Assembly: GCA_905214235.1 (NCBI GenBank) | Contig: CAJMLF010000006.1 | Location: 11,952 to 75,951, forward strand | DNA length: 64,000 nt | Direction of reading: 5' to 3' | DNA from: an uncultured bacterium | GTDB lineage: Bacteria; Bacillota; Bacilli; Lactobacillales; Lactobacillaceae | Shown: one piece after another, positions 26,425-35,634 of the stretch | Numbering within the stretch: position 1 is the stretch's first letter | How the letters are laid out: each line of letters starts with the position of its first letter | Notes under the pieces: generated by a model | The model's input: the letters and a program-made list of their open reading frames with translations, nothing else | What the model was told of the DNA's origin: nothing | Database searches by the model: none | Position numbers and translations under genes: made by a program

Positions 26425-28431
26425 CTATTCTTTCCAGAGGGCCTTGCCAACTGCATCGCTTGACGCGAACGGTCCGGGGATAGTCGAAATACCACGGTGG
26501 TTGCCAAAGTAGTCTTCACTGATTTGGATATCGTCACCTTCAGGCGTTTCAAATCGTTGCTCTGGCTCAAATGCTTCGCCCAGGATATCTGAATTAATAA
26601 TGTTCGTCTTGTAATTACCAATTAGGTCGTAGACGTTCGTTTCAATTACTGGCTTGCCGTCTTTTTCAACTAGTTCAACCTTGGCTTCGTCATGATCGTT
26701 AACCAACTTGTTAACTTCTTTCTTCCATGCCTTAGCACCATTTAGGTAAACGTTGCCACCGGCCCAAACTGGAAGGTGTCCCAGGTGGTACGGCTGAAGA
26801 TCATTCATATCATTTTCCTTAGCGTAGGTACCTTCAAGGCGTTTGAACGGTGCGTACCACTCGTCATAAGTCGGGTAGTCATCAAAGACAAAGGTCCCAA
26901 CTTCTTCGTTATCTTCAGGGTTAGCTTCTGGAGCCCACTTTTGAACAAAGATGTTGTTGTAGAAACGATCATCCCCGTGCAGAATGGTTGAGAAGCCAGC
27001 TACTTCAGTCCGGTGCGGAATGTGGTATGGCGTGTACCGTTGACGATCAGGGCCCTTGCCTGGGTAATCCGTCCCGGTGCCAACATAGGTAAATGAACCA
27101 AGAATCAAGTTGTTAACCACCCCAAGGCCCTGGGTAGGAATCTTCAACGAGTCTTTAGAAAGTAGGAGGTTATTATCAATCAGCGTTGGCCCGTGACCAA
27201 CCTCAACCCAGATATCCTGGCTTTCCATTGCCCCGTTAAGGCGGTGAGCAGTACCATCTGGTGCATAGTTGTGGTCAAACAGGTTTTGAGTAATTCGGGT
27301 TCCTTGAGCTTCCCAATCACACCAGAGACCCATTGTACAGTGGTCAAAGTGGTTCCGCCGGTAAATTACATCAATTGCCGCATGCATCTTAATACCGGCA
27401 ATTTCGGCTCCGGCAAGTTCTTGCATATTGTTGATGTGGTGAACATGGTTGTCTTCAATCAGACTGAAGACGCCCCCTTGCCGGCCAACGATTCCGTCCT
27501 GTTCACAATCGTGAATGTTACACCGCCGAACGATGTGGTGACCAATCTTTTCCTTTAGCCAACCATCGTATTGTCCCCGACAAACGGCTTCCCTTTCCAT
27601 TTGTGTCGGGCTCTTGATGTGTTTGTAAGTAAAGTAGTGGTCATTGTTAGGATCCTTATATTTACCAAGGGAAATTCCTGCACACCGGCTCAAACTAATA
27701 TCACAGTCCTCAATAATCCAGCCCTTTGACCAGTGAGGGCCAATCATTCCATCTTGGAAGGCAGCCGGTGGAGCCCAAGTGGTAGCCGCCTTGTTAACAG
27801 TGAAGCCTGCAAAAGTGATGTAGTTAACACCCGTCTTCTTTGGCCAGAAGCATTCCCGACGTACGTTAATATCAACGTCTTCATGGTTAGGATCCTTGCC
27901 TTGGAAGTTAGCGTAAATGACCGTCTCGTTCCGGTCCTTGTCTTGTTCGGTGTACCACTTATAAACTGAATTTGCCGGGTCCCACGAACGTGCATAAACT
28001 TCACCTTTAATACAATCTTCTAGCGAAGTAGTTTCATAGAAGTGAATATTATTCATGTAAACAGCCCCGGTATGCTTATCAACCGGACCAAAATACCAGT
28101 CACCAACAACAAATGTTGTGTACGGGTTGTATGACCCAAAAATACTGTTATTAATCCGAGCAACCCAAACATTGTCCTTGTACTTTTCCCAGTTAGTTAC
28201 CTTTTCTGCCCCGGTAATTGTTGCCTTGAGAGGTTCAACACTGCGGTAAACAATTCGAGCGTCCTTTGTTCCGGCGTGAATTGGGTTAACATTTTCCCGG
28301 TAAGTACCAGGGAACACGAGAACTTCATCACCAGGTTCAGCAACCTGGGCAGCCTCGTTAATTAGCTTGAAAGGTCGTTCTTGAGTACCGTTGCCGTCAA
28401 ATGTCGCATTAGCATCAACATAAATCTTCAT
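26425..28431 (-). CDS. Right-handed beta-helix glycosidase, probable GH120 beta-xylosidase
   Basis: The 668-residue cytoplasmic protein has no signal peptide. It begins MKIYVDANATFDGNGTQERP, followed by beta-helix coils with repeated IEDC/IxxNxF steps. The segment MGLWCDWEAQGTRI carries Asp372 and DIWVEVGHGP carries Glu410. These match in context and near-position the nucleophile Asp and acid/base Glu of the GH120 beta-xylosidases (family of Thermoanaerobacterium XylC), which also have about 640 residues and this fold. It should release xylose from xylo-oligosaccharides. A cre-like site lies upstream, an AraC gene is divergent and an MFS gene follows. A pectate-lyase-like or other beta-helix enzyme is the alternative. 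Confidence 0.75.
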   Translation of the reverse strand: MKIYVDANATFDGNGTQERPFKLINEAAQVAEPGDEVLVFPGTYRENVNPIHAGTKDARIVYRSVEPLKATITGAEKVTNWEKYKDNVWVARINNSIFGSYNPYTTFVVGDWYFGPVDKHTGAVYMNNIHFYETTSLEDCIKGEVYARSWDPANSVYKWYTEQDKDRNETVIYANFQGKDPNHEDVDINVRRECFWPKKTGVNYITFAGFTVNKAATTWAPPAAFQDGMIGPHWSKGWIIEDCDISLSRCAGISLGKYKDPNNDHYFTYKHIKSPTQMEREAVCRGQYDGWLKEKIGHHIVRRCNIHDCEQDGIVGRQGGVFSLIEDNHVHHINNMQELAGAEIAGIKMHAAIDVIYRRNHFDHCTMGLWCDWEAQGTRITQNLFDHNYAPDGTAHRLNGAMESQDIWVEVGHGPTLIDNNLLLSKDSLKIPTQGLGVVNNLILGSFTYVGTGTDYPGKGPDRQRYTPYHIPHRTEVAGFSTILHGDDRFYNNIFVQKWAPEANPEDNEEVGTFVFDDYPTYDEWYAPFKRLEGTYAKENDMNDLQPYHLGHLPVWAGGNVYLNGAKAWKKEVNKLVNDHDEAKVELVEKDGKPVIETNVYDLIGNYKTNIINSDILGEAFEPEQRFETPEGDDIQISEDYFGNHRGISTIPGPFASSDAVGKALWKE

Positions 28432-28479
28432 TCATGACAGCTCCAATCATTTTGTGTAAAATTAAATAGTAACAATACC

Positions 28480-28493
28480 TGCAAGCGCTTACG
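28480..28493. promoter_or_regulatory. cre-like catabolite control site
   Basis: TGCAAGCGCTTACG matches the CcpA consensus TGNAANCGNWNNCA except at the last base. It lies between the divergent GH120-like gene and its AraC regulator, where it could repress both in the presence of preferred sugars. Confidence 0.65.
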
Positions 28494-28574
28494 TATTTAA
28501 TTATGCAGAATCAATTCAGGGATATCTTGCATTTTCCTACGAATTTTTGGATATAAGTAAGCGGAGGGATTTTT

Positions 28575-29750
28575 ATGAATCTATTACGTCAGTACCTCAG
28601 AACAACCAGTTTTGCTTACAGTATCATCAGAAACGGCCAGATTATTGAAAAAGATAGGGATAACTTACTGGCGGGAACGTTCAATGCAAAAAAATTCGCC
28701 CTCACCAGCAGGCAAAGACGACTCGTTACTTTTTACAAACTTAAGGGACAAAATATTATCACCGCTATTATTAGACATCACAATTACTACTACGTAATTG
28801 GGCCTGTTATTATCAGCACCAATGACCAAGATAAGACACCCCAGCCTTTCTTAGTCAGCAGTGCCCACCTCAAGCATTTCTCGGCTGATCGTTTCATTAT
28901 GGTTATTGCCCTATGCATTAACCTGTTAGGCGCATACATCAATTCTAAAAAACTGCAGCTTCGTTACCGGCGACCCATTTATACCAACACAAGCTTTAAG
29001 AAGAGCAGTTTCATCCGTCTGAACAACAATGGCGCCCATGTTAACTACGCCTTTGAAAAGCAAATCAATAACGCTATCCTTTGTGGCGACCAAGCGGAAA
29101 TTCATACGGCCTTAACCCGCTTATACCATTCCGGGCGAATTGGCATTTTGAGCAATAAGGGTGAATTACGCAATATCATTGACTTTGGCATCATTGTTGT
29201 TTCAACCAACATCCGGGTAGCCTTAAGAAGCGGGATGAACTTCGAACTTGCTTACAGTCTGAACGATTACTACGTTCACCGTTTAGAAGAGCAAAAGTCA
29301 TTTCATGCCGTCATCAAATGCATTAAAGATAATTTAACCGACCTCAGCAAAGAAGTTAAACACGATATTACTACCGGTATGCCACCAACAATTGTCCGGG
29401 CCTACCGTCTCGTATCGACAAACCCCCAGGAGGACATTACGGTTGCGGAGGTAGCGAAACAGCTCAACATTTCACCAAACTACTTTTCTAGTCAGTTTAA
29501 AAAGTGGATGGGAATTAGTTTTACCCAGTTTCGGATTCTTGAAAAGATCAATTACGCCATTACCCTCCTCGTTTCATCAAACATGAACGTTTCAGAAATT
29601 GCGGCCCTACTTCACTTTAATGATCAAGCTTACTTCGCTAACCAATTTAAAAAGCACACCGGGTTTTCGCCAAACCAGGTGCGCAATAATCCTATTCTTA
29701 TTAGTGATTGGAATATCTATAACTATCTAAAGGCTAAATGCCGACTATAG
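28575..29750 (+). CDS. AraC family regulator of the xyloside operon (inferred)
   Basis: The protein has 391 residues. Its C-terminal 100 residues carry two AraC helix-turn-helices (DITVAEVAKQLNISPNYFSSQFKKWMG and MNVSEIAALLHFNDQAYFANQFKKHTGFSP). The N-terminal 250 residues are a large sensor domain, also seen in the AraC protein at 62622, that does not look like a simple cupin. GCGGAGGGA precedes the ATG. It is divergent from the GH120/MFS operon and most likely activates it. Confidence 0.9.
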   Translation: MNLLRQYLRTTSFAYSIIRNGQIIEKDRDNLLAGTFNAKKFALTSRQRRLVTFYKLKGQNIITAIIRHHNYYYVIGPVIISTNDQDKTPQPFLVSSAHLKHFSADRFIMVIALCINLLGAYINSKKLQLRYRRPIYTNTSFKKSSFIRLNNNGAHVNYAFEKQINNAILCGDQAEIHTALTRLYHSGRIGILSNKGELRNIIDFGIIVVSTNIRVALRSGMNFELAYSLNDYYVHRLEEQKSFHAVIKCIKDNLTDLSKEVKHDITTGMPPTIVRAYRLVSTNPQEDITVAEVAKQLNISPNYFSSQFKKWMGISFTQFRILEKINYAITLLVSSNMNVSEIAALLHFNDQAYFANQFKKHTGFSPNQVRNNPILISDWNIYNYLKAKCRL

Positions 29751-31052
29751 TCACTTACATTCTTCCTTACCCATCATAATTTTCAAGATAACGGGGTCCG
29801 AGGCTGCCAAGCCACTCCGGGTCAGTTCACCAAGGCCACGGATTGTTTCGTCGACGGAGTTGCTTACCAAGCCATTAGTTCCCGGAATCGTCACCCCTTG
29901 AAGGGCCAAGTTGACCGCCTTAAACATCGTCTGGACGGAGGTTGCCACCTTGATAGCACAGGAACAGCCGGCCCCATCACAGACCATCCCAGCGGCATCC
30001 CCAATCATGTTCTTAATTGCCCGACCGGCCACCTCAATGTCGTCGCTCAACAGGTAGGCAATTCCCGTGGCGGCGCCCATCGCAGCGGCATGGGTTGCAC
30101 AGTAAGCCGACAGAATCGGCAAAAACGAGTGCACGTAGATCGCTGTCAGGTGGGATAGGGCCAGGGCCCGGATCAGCTGCTCGTCAGACGCCCGTTGCGC
30201 TTTGGCCACAACACACACCGGGACAGTGGCCGTGATTCCCTGGTTCCCGGAACCGGAGTTGGTAACTGCCGGCAGCTGGGCACCACCCATCCGCGCATCC
30301 GAAGCGGCAGCGGTGTATGACACCAGCCGGTTCAACAGGGAATTATCGTAGCCCAGGCTCTGCGGGTTATTCATCGCCCGACCGACCCGCATCCCGTAGT
30401 CATGCGTCAGCCCCTCCTTTGCCAGGGCCATGTTATCGACCTGGGCAAGTTTGATAAATTTCAGCTCTTCTAGGGGCGCCATTGTTGCCAAGTCCCAAAT
30501 CTCCTGGAGCCGGCCCTGCTGCATGAAGAGTTCCCAATCGGCCAGGGAATCAACTGCGGGGCGGTCCTTTTCAAACACCACCGTCCCATTTTTCTTGATG
30601 CAGTAAATGTTTGTATGGTCTGCTGCGATATAAACCTCCACAGTATTGCCGCTGACGGTGGTAACCTTCACCTGAACGTAAAGCTTATCCTTGACGTCCG
30701 CCAGGGAAACGTGAATCTTGCCAGAACAGGCCAGGTCAGCAACCTGCTTGACCCCGGCCGCCGGAATTTCCGGAATCACCTTCATCCCCTTGCTAGGATC
30801 ACCGAACAGGTAGCCCACGGCCGCCGCAACGGGCAGGCCAGGTTTCCCGGTCCCCGGAACGATCACCGCAATTGCGTTCTTCATAATATTCATCGACACA
30901 CGAACGTCAATTTTAGCGGGTTCCTCGTGACCTAACTGCCCTGCACAAGTGGCAACGGCAAAAGCGACCGCAACGGGTTCCGTACACCCGGTTGCGACTG
31001 ATACCCCGTTATGGAGGGCCTTTAAATACATTGCCTTCTTACTAGCTTCCAT
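29751..31052 (-). CDS. L-cysteine desulfidase / serine dehydratase alpha-like (CyuA/YhaM, UPF0597)
   Basis: About 433 residues from the ATG at 31052 with GAGGAGGAAAAG just upstream. The protein matches the UPF0597 family: SVATGCTEPVAVAFA, MKNAIAVIVPGTGKPGLP, TNSGSGNQGI and GMVCDGAGCSCAIKVA, whose Cys residues are iron-sulfur ligands in this fold. Family members break L-cysteine into pyruvate, ammonia and sulfide. No cysteine transporter is adjacent. Its stop codon abuts the stop of the convergent AraC gene, with no hairpin between them. A palindrome lies about 40 bases upstream of the start. Confidence 0.9.
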   Translation of the reverse strand: MEASKKAMYLKALHNGVSVATGCTEPVAVAFAVATCAGQLGHEEPAKIDVRVSMNIMKNAIAVIVPGTGKPGLPVAAAVGYLFGDPSKGMKVIPEIPAAGVKQVADLACSGKIHVSLADVKDKLYVQVKVTTVSGNTVEVYIAADHTNIYCIKKNGTVVFEKDRPAVDSLADWELFMQQGRLQEIWDLATMAPLEELKFIKLAQVDNMALAKEGLTHDYGMRVGRAMNNPQSLGYDNSLLNRLVSYTAAASDARMGGAQLPAVTNSGSGNQGITATVPVCVVAKAQRASDEQLIRALALSHLTAIYVHSFLPILSAYCATHAAAMGAATGIAYLLSDDIEVAGRAIKNMIGDAAGMVCDGAGCSCAIKVATSVQTMFKAVNLALQGVTIPGTNGLVSNSVDETIRGLGELTRSGLAASDPVILKIMMGKEECK

Positions 31053-31089
31053 CTTTTCCTCCTCGTGTGAAACCTTATTCTGACGAGTG

Positions 31090-31103
31090 GTGAAACGTTT
31101 CAC
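31090..31103 (-). promoter_or_regulatory. Perfect palindrome upstream of the desulfidase gene
   Basis: GTGAAACGTTTCAC is a 14-bp perfect palindrome 37 bases upstream of the ATG. It is two bases shorter than a classic cre site (TGAAANCGNTTTCA type), so it may be a relaxed cre or a LacI-family operator. Confidence 0.55.
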
Positions 31104-31189
31104 ATGCTTCTTTCATATTAAATTATATCATCTTGATAATTTTTTATCACTAATAAATTATCAAGTTTACGGAAAAGATTTCACTAGTG

Positions 31190-31672
31190 GTTAGCCACCT
31201 TGGTGTTTAAATAACATCTTAAAGGCTTGGGCGAGGTTGTGATTGACAACGAGGAAGCTAGTTGAGTCACTCGCCCTAAGAAATGGGTATTCTTGCTTGA
31301 GTCTCTTCAGTAGATAATTCATTCCGTATTCATTGACGAAGTGACTACCGGGATTATTTTGATACCGTTCCTTGGCCATCGCCAACATTTGGTTCCAAAC
31401 GAAGCGATCATTACCAAACATCTGCCACAATTGTTCCCTTTGCTGGGCATTGGGATATAGACGAAGTTTAATCCCCTTTATAACTTGCGCCATTTTCACC
31501 ACAATCTTTCATCATCGGCCAGTCAACAAAGCTAATTAATACCTGAACATCACTCTCTGTTAAGAATATTATATCATATCCTAAAACGTGCGTTCGATTA
31601 AAGGATTAAAAATAGGCAATTCATCACGTCCTTAAAAGAACGTGTTTCCTTGCCTGTTTTCAAAAATAATTC
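31190..31672 (-). mobile_element. Truncated IS200/IS605 (IS1341-type) element
   Basis: The 5' end of the element and the first 100 codons of tnpB are nearly identical to the full copy at about 36966-38402, including about 160 bases upstream of the gene. The upstream end carries the same imperfect subterminal hairpin (GGCAA ... ACGT ... ACGT ... TTGCC, about 31615-31655). The rest of the gene and the other end are missing. Confidence 0.85.
31191..31502 (-). pseudogene. tnpB: tnpB, N-terminal fragment (about 100 codons)
   Basis: The frame begins like the full-length TnpB at 37069-38232 and matches it at almost every residue (IKGIKLRLYPN, FVWNQMLAMAKERYQNNP) up to the HQGG near codon 103. There it runs into unrelated DNA and stops. 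All RuvC and zinc-finger residues are lost, so no nuclease can be made. The break lies at about 31190. Confidence 0.9.
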
Positions 31673-31742
31673 CCCTCTTGTATTGCTTCAACATGTTTGT
31701 TACTATTAGTAAGTGAAATGAACGAACAAGGAGGAATTAACT

Positions 31743-32345
31743 ATGGAATCAAAATTAAATGAATTACTAGCTAAGCGGCGCAGCATCTACGCCCTGGGTA
31801 ACCATGTTAACGCCCAACCCGAAGAGATCTTTGACCTGGTGAAGGCCACCGTCCGCAACTCACCAAGTGCCTTCAATAGCCAAACCGTCCGGGCGGTTGT
31901 CCTCTTTAACCAGTCATCAGATAAGGTGTGGGATATCGTTGAGGCAACGCTGCAGAAGATTGTTAAGGACCCGGCCGCTTTCCAGAAGACCAAGGAAAAG
32001 ATTGCCAGCTTCCGCGCCGGTTACGGAACAATCCTCTACCTCACTGACACGGCGACCGTTCATAAGCTAGAAAAGCAGTTCCCATCCTATGCCGCCAACT
32101 TTGGCCCGTGGGCAGAACAAGCAATCGGTGGTGCCCAGCAGGCAGTCTGGGCCGCCCTGGCCGAACAGGGAATTGGTGCAAGCCTCCAGCACTACAACCC
32201 GCTGATTGACGACGCCATTCACGAAGCATTCAAACTCCCCGCTAGCTGGCAATTAAGGGCAGAAATGCCGTTTGGCTCAATCGAAGCCCCTGCTGGTGAA
32301 AAGGATTACTTGGCGGAAAGCGACGTCTTCGAGCTAATTAAGTAA
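31743..32345 (+). CDS. Nitroreductase family protein (Frm2/YdgI-like)
   Basis: The 200-residue flavoprotein begins with LLAKRRSIYALG, has the NSPSAFNSQTVRAVVLF motif and AVWAALAEQGIGASLQHYNP, which mark the small nitroreductases like yeast Frm2/Hbn1 and their bacterial relatives. These bind FMN as dimers and reduce nitro compounds or quinones with NAD(P)H, and are often tied to oxidative stress. AAGGAGG precedes the ATG. Monocistronic with a terminator behind. Confidence 0.9.
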   Translation: MESKLNELLAKRRSIYALGNHVNAQPEEIFDLVKATVRNSPSAFNSQTVRAVVLFNQSSDKVWDIVEATLQKIVKDPAAFQKTKEKIASFRAGYGTILYLTDTATVHKLEKQFPSYAANFGPWAEQAIGGAQQAVWAALAEQGIGASLQHYNPLIDDAIHEAFKLPASWQLRAEMPFGSIEAPAGEKDYLAESDVFELIK

Positions 32346-32355
32346 CTACTAGTGA

Positions 32356-32392
32356 AAAAGCTCCTCATGGCCACAAGCCACGGGGAGCTTTT
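32356..32392 (+). terminator. Terminator of the nitroreductase gene
   Basis: AAAAGCTCC (32356-32364) pairs with GGGGAGCTTTT (32382-32392), with further pairing between TGGCC and AGCCA inside. Confidence 0.75.
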
Positions 32393-32395
32393 GGA

Positions 32396-32411
32396 TGTTT
32401 CATGTGAAACA
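32396..32411. other. parS-like ParB binding site
   Basis: TGTTTCATGTGAAACA differs by one base from the ParB site consensus TGTTTCACGTGAAACA of Firmicutes. It lies in the gap between a terminator and the AraC gene at 32469. A second copy with the same base change is at 47389-47404. Confidence 0.65.
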
Positions 32412-32468
32412 CGACACCAATTTTCAAGGAAAGGGGGTAAAATAGGTGGTAGAAGGGGGACGGCAAAT

Positions 32469-33302
32469 ATGGAAAAGGCAACCGCATTCGATTTTTCACC
32501 AACTAACGATTCTTTCTTGGGGATTACGTCCCTGGGACGGTCCGACACATTGCCTGGCCACCATTATGGTCCCGCCGTCCGTCCCTACTACCTAATTCAC
32601 TATATTCTCGCCGGTACGGGTACCTTCCGGGTGAGCGACGTTGAGTACCACCTCCACGCCGGCCAGGGCTTTTTAATTGAGCCCAATTACCAGACCTACT
32701 ACGTTGCGGACGAGTACACCCCATGGTCTTATGTGTGGGTTGGTTTTACCGGTAAGTACGCCGATGAGCTGGTCAACCAGCTGGGCCTTTCCGAAGACCT
32801 GCCGACCTTCAATAACCAGTATTCCTACGAACTGGTTGACTGTATCAACCACATCATGAAGTTACCACCGGATAAGCCGGAAAACGAGCTGCTTGCCAAC
32901 AGCTACCTCCTGCGCTTCCTCAGCTTTATCGCCCGGTCGAAGCCCATCAACGCGCCCCACACGATTTTGCAAAAGAACCGGTACGTTGACCAGGCCATTC
33001 AGTACCTGAGTACCCACATTGCTACGGCATCGACTGACCAATTGGCTAGGGCCGTCAGCCTGGACCGCAGTTACCTCAGTGGCCTTTTTAAGAAGACGAC
33101 CGGGCTGACTCCCAGTCAGTATATCCGCAACTTCCGCATCACGAAGGCCCGCCACTTATTGGAGTCCTCCCAACTGACGATTGACGAGATTGCCCAGGCC
33201 AGTGGCTACGAGCACGCTAATTCCTTTTCCCGAATCTTCAAGCGAACGTACGGCCTCAACCCACGCGAATACCGCAAGCAGGCTCAGGGAAAACATAAAT
33301 AA
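32469..33302 (+). CDS. AraC family regulator, RafR/MsmR type
   Basis: About 277 residues from the ATG at 32469 (GAAGGGGGA upstream); an earlier in-frame ATG would place the terminator and parS-like site inside the gene. The N-terminal cupin (GHHYGPAVRPYYLIHYILAGTGTF) is the sugar pocket. The C-terminus has two helix-turn-helices (ASTDQLARAVSLDRSYLSGLFKKTTG and LTIDEIAQASGYEHANSFSRIFKRTYG). It is convergent with the GH36 alpha-galactosidase gene, as in many raffinose or melibiose loci, so it is the likely activator. Confidence 0.9.
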   Translation: MEKATAFDFSPTNDSFLGITSLGRSDTLPGHHYGPAVRPYYLIHYILAGTGTFRVSDVEYHLHAGQGFLIEPNYQTYYVADEYTPWSYVWVGFTGKYADELVNQLGLSEDLPTFNNQYSYELVDCINHIMKLPPDKPENELLANSYLLRFLSFIARSKPINAPHTILQKNRYVDQAIQYLSTHIATASTDQLARAVSLDRSYLSGLFKKTTGLTPSQYIRNFRITKARHLLESSQLTIDEIAQASGYEHANSFSRIFKRTYGLNPREYRKQAQGKHK

Positions 33303-33345
33303 GGTCGCTAGTATCCCGAAATCTCGGATACTAACGACCTTTTTC
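33301..33345. terminator. Bidirectional terminator between the AraC and GH36 genes
   Basis: AAGGTCGCTAGTATCC (from 33301) pairs with GGATACTAACGACCTT (to 33341), flanked by A and T runs. Confidence 0.85.
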
Positions 33346-33346
33346 A

Positions 33347-35575
33347 TTACTTTGCTTCAAAGATAAACAGCCGACTGTAAAAGTCAGTTACCTGCTTGGT
33401 GGCGGCTGACTGTTCCGACTCCGCATCGGAAACTACAAGGCCAATGTTAGCAAGTTCCTGACCATAGTAGCAGCCCCAATCCTGACCGTTTTCTTCCTTA
33501 ACCTGGTATTCCTGGTCAGCCAAGAGGCCCGGAATATGCTGGAGGCGGTATTCCGCGTTAACGTCGTTGAGCATCTTAAAGTAGCCCAGTGCCGCGTGTC
33601 GTTGGTCGGGGGACACCACTAGCCAGGCGGTGAAATTCCCCTCAAACGGTGTCTTCAACCGGTAGAAGCGGCCAAATTGGAACAGGCGCCGGTACTTCTT
33701 CATGAAGGTAATTTGGTCCTTAATTTGGGCCAACTCAGCCCCCGTCAGCTTACCCAGGTCGAGTTCGTAGCCGAGGTCCCCAAAGAAGGCGACGTCACCC
33801 CGGGCCTTTAGCGGCGTCACCCGGTTGACCTGTTCGTTAGGACAAACCGAAACGTGGGCGCCCATCGCGCTGGTCGGGTAACAGTACGAGGTCCCGGTTT
33901 GAATCTTCAACCGCTCACCGGCATCGGAATCATCACTCGTCCAGGCCTGTGGCGCGTAGTACAACATCCCCGCGTCAAAACGGCCGCCACCGGAAGCACA
34001 GGATTCAAAGAGGACCTTCGGGAAGGCCTTGGTCAGTCGGTCGTAGAGTTTGTAAACCCCCAGAATGTAGCGGTGGAAGATCTCCCCCTGCTGGTCCGGA
34101 CGGTAGGCGGCGGAGTAGCATTCAGTGATGTTCCGGTTCATGTCCCACTTCACATAGTCAACGTGCCCGTCCTTAATAACCTTGGCAACCAGCTGGTAAA
34201 TATAATCCACCACTTCCGGTCGGGAAAAGTCGAGGACGTACTGGCGACGGCCCTGGGATGGGTGCCGGTCCGGCGTCTGGATGATGTAGTCAGGGTGGTT
34301 GCGGTAGAGGTCACTATCCTTATTGACCATCTCCGGTTCGAACCACAGGCCAAACTGCATCCCCAACTGGTGAATTTTCTTTGAAAGGCCGCTGATCCCA
34401 TCGGGTAAGCGGTCGCGGTTGACCCACCAGTCACCTAGGCCGGCCGTTTCCTTTGTCCGTTCCCCAAACCAGCCATCGTCGAGGACAAACAATTCAACCC
34501 CCAGCTGCTGGGCCTGCTTGGCGAGCCGGAGCAGCTTTTCTTCGTTAAAGTCAAAGTAAGTGGCTTCCCAGTTATTAATCAAAATCGGCCGCTCGCGGTC
34601 ACGCCAGTAGCCCCGGGCAAGGCGGGTCTGGTAAAGGCGGTGGAAAGTCTGACTGAGGCTGTTCAGACCCTTACTGGTGTAAGCCATCACCGCTTCCGGA
34701 GTTTGGAACGACTCCCCCGGCTTGAGCTTCCAGGAGAAGTGGAAGGGGTTGATCCCCATCTGGACCCGGGTTACCTTGTAGGCGTCCACCTCCGCCTGGG
34801 CGAGGAAGTTACCGCTGTATACGAGGGAAAAACCATACGCTGCCCCCTGGAATTCGTCAGTGTGGGGCCGCTTCAGAATAACAAACGGGTTTTGCATGTG
34901 GCTAGAAGCGCCCCGGGTACTACCCACGGACTGGATGCCGGGACGGAGGTGGGCCACCTTCTTTTGTCGTTCCCGGCCCCAGGCACCAGAGAATTGCACC
35001 CAGTCGTAGTCATCGTCCGGCAGGTCCAGGTTCATGCTCATCGCCGTTGTCAGCTGGTGGGTCGCAGTCCCCTGGTTAATGAAGTAAACACTGCGGGCAA
35101 TCGCGTCGTGGTCCGTGAAGATCGTGTAGTAGAGGACCATCTCAACCTTGGTAAGGTCGTCGCGAAGGGTGACCGCCAGCGTTGTGGCCTCACCATCGTC
35201 CTCAGTATACGTAGCGGGAAGGCCGGACAGTGTTGGCTTTCCTGCTGAAATTTGGTGACTGACGTAGTGGAAGTTCGTAACCGTACTACCGTTGGGCTGT
35301 TCGAGTTCGACTGCCGGCATCCGGTAGTCGCTGGTTCCGTATGACGGGTACTCCTGCTTGACGTTCCCCAGCGAGAATCCATAATCATCATAGACGTAGC
35401 TCATCATCGGCCGGTAGCCATTTTCGACCAGGTAACCGTGGTCACCTCTGTCCGGGACCCGGGCACCGAAGTAGAGTTGGCCCAGTTGGCCGTTTCTCAG
35501 CACCTTAATAATGTAGCTAATGTGGTCATTATACAGGTGAAACTCCTGACTCGTTTGGTGGTACTTAATTGGCAT
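33347..35575 (-). CDS. melA: Alpha-galactosidase, GH36
   Basis: The 742-residue enzyme (family 720-750) cleaves alpha-1,6-galactose from melibiose, raffinose and stachyose in the cytoplasm. It has the N-terminal beta-supersandwich, then the barrel with LDDGWFG and GLWFEPEMV. The nucleophile is Asp478 in VKWDMNR, and the acid/base is Asp548 in TSDDSDAGERL; ESCASGGGRFD is also conserved. No signal peptide. It is a single-gene unit with GGGAGCA before the ATG; a cre-like AAAAGCGCTTTT lies 45 bases upstream. Uptake genes are not adjacent. Confidence 0.95.
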   Translation of the reverse strand: MPIKYHQTSQEFHLYNDHISYIIKVLRNGQLGQLYFGARVPDRGDHGYLVENGYRPMMSYVYDDYGFSLGNVKQEYPSYGTSDYRMPAVELEQPNGSTVTNFHYVSHQISAGKPTLSGLPATYTEDDGEATTLAVTLRDDLTKVEMVLYYTIFTDHDAIARSVYFINQGTATHQLTTAMSMNLDLPDDDYDWVQFSGAWGRERQKKVAHLRPGIQSVGSTRGASSHMQNPFVILKRPHTDEFQGAAYGFSLVYSGNFLAQAEVDAYKVTRVQMGINPFHFSWKLKPGESFQTPEAVMAYTSKGLNSLSQTFHRLYQTRLARGYWRDRERPILINNWEATYFDFNEEKLLRLAKQAQQLGVELFVLDDGWFGERTKETAGLGDWWVNRDRLPDGISGLSKKIHQLGMQFGLWFEPEMVNKDSDLYRNHPDYIIQTPDRHPSQGRRQYVLDFSRPEVVDYIYQLVAKVIKDGHVDYVKWDMNRNITECYSAAYRPDQQGEIFHRYILGVYKLYDRLTKAFPKVLFESCASGGGRFDAGMLYYAPQAWTSDDSDAGERLKIQTGTSYCYPTSAMGAHVSVCPNEQVNRVTPLKARGDVAFFGDLGYELDLGKLTGAELAQIKDQITFMKKYRRLFQFGRFYRLKTPFEGNFTAWLVVSPDQRHAALGYFKMLNDVNAEYRLQHIPGLLADQEYQVKEENGQDWGCYYGQELANIGLVVSDAESEQSAATKQVTDFYSRLFIFEAK

Positions 35576-35616
35576 TTTATCGTGCTCCCTTCACAAATTT
35601 AGTTTCATTCTAGCTA

Positions 35617-35634
35617 ATAAAAGCGCTTTTGTCG
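35617..35634 (-). promoter_or_regulatory. cre-like site upstream of the alpha-galactosidase gene
   Basis: AAAAGCGCTTTT is a 12-bp palindrome with the cre core (NAAGCGCTTN) but lacks the outer TG/CA, so it is a weak or relaxed CcpA site. Confidence 0.5.
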
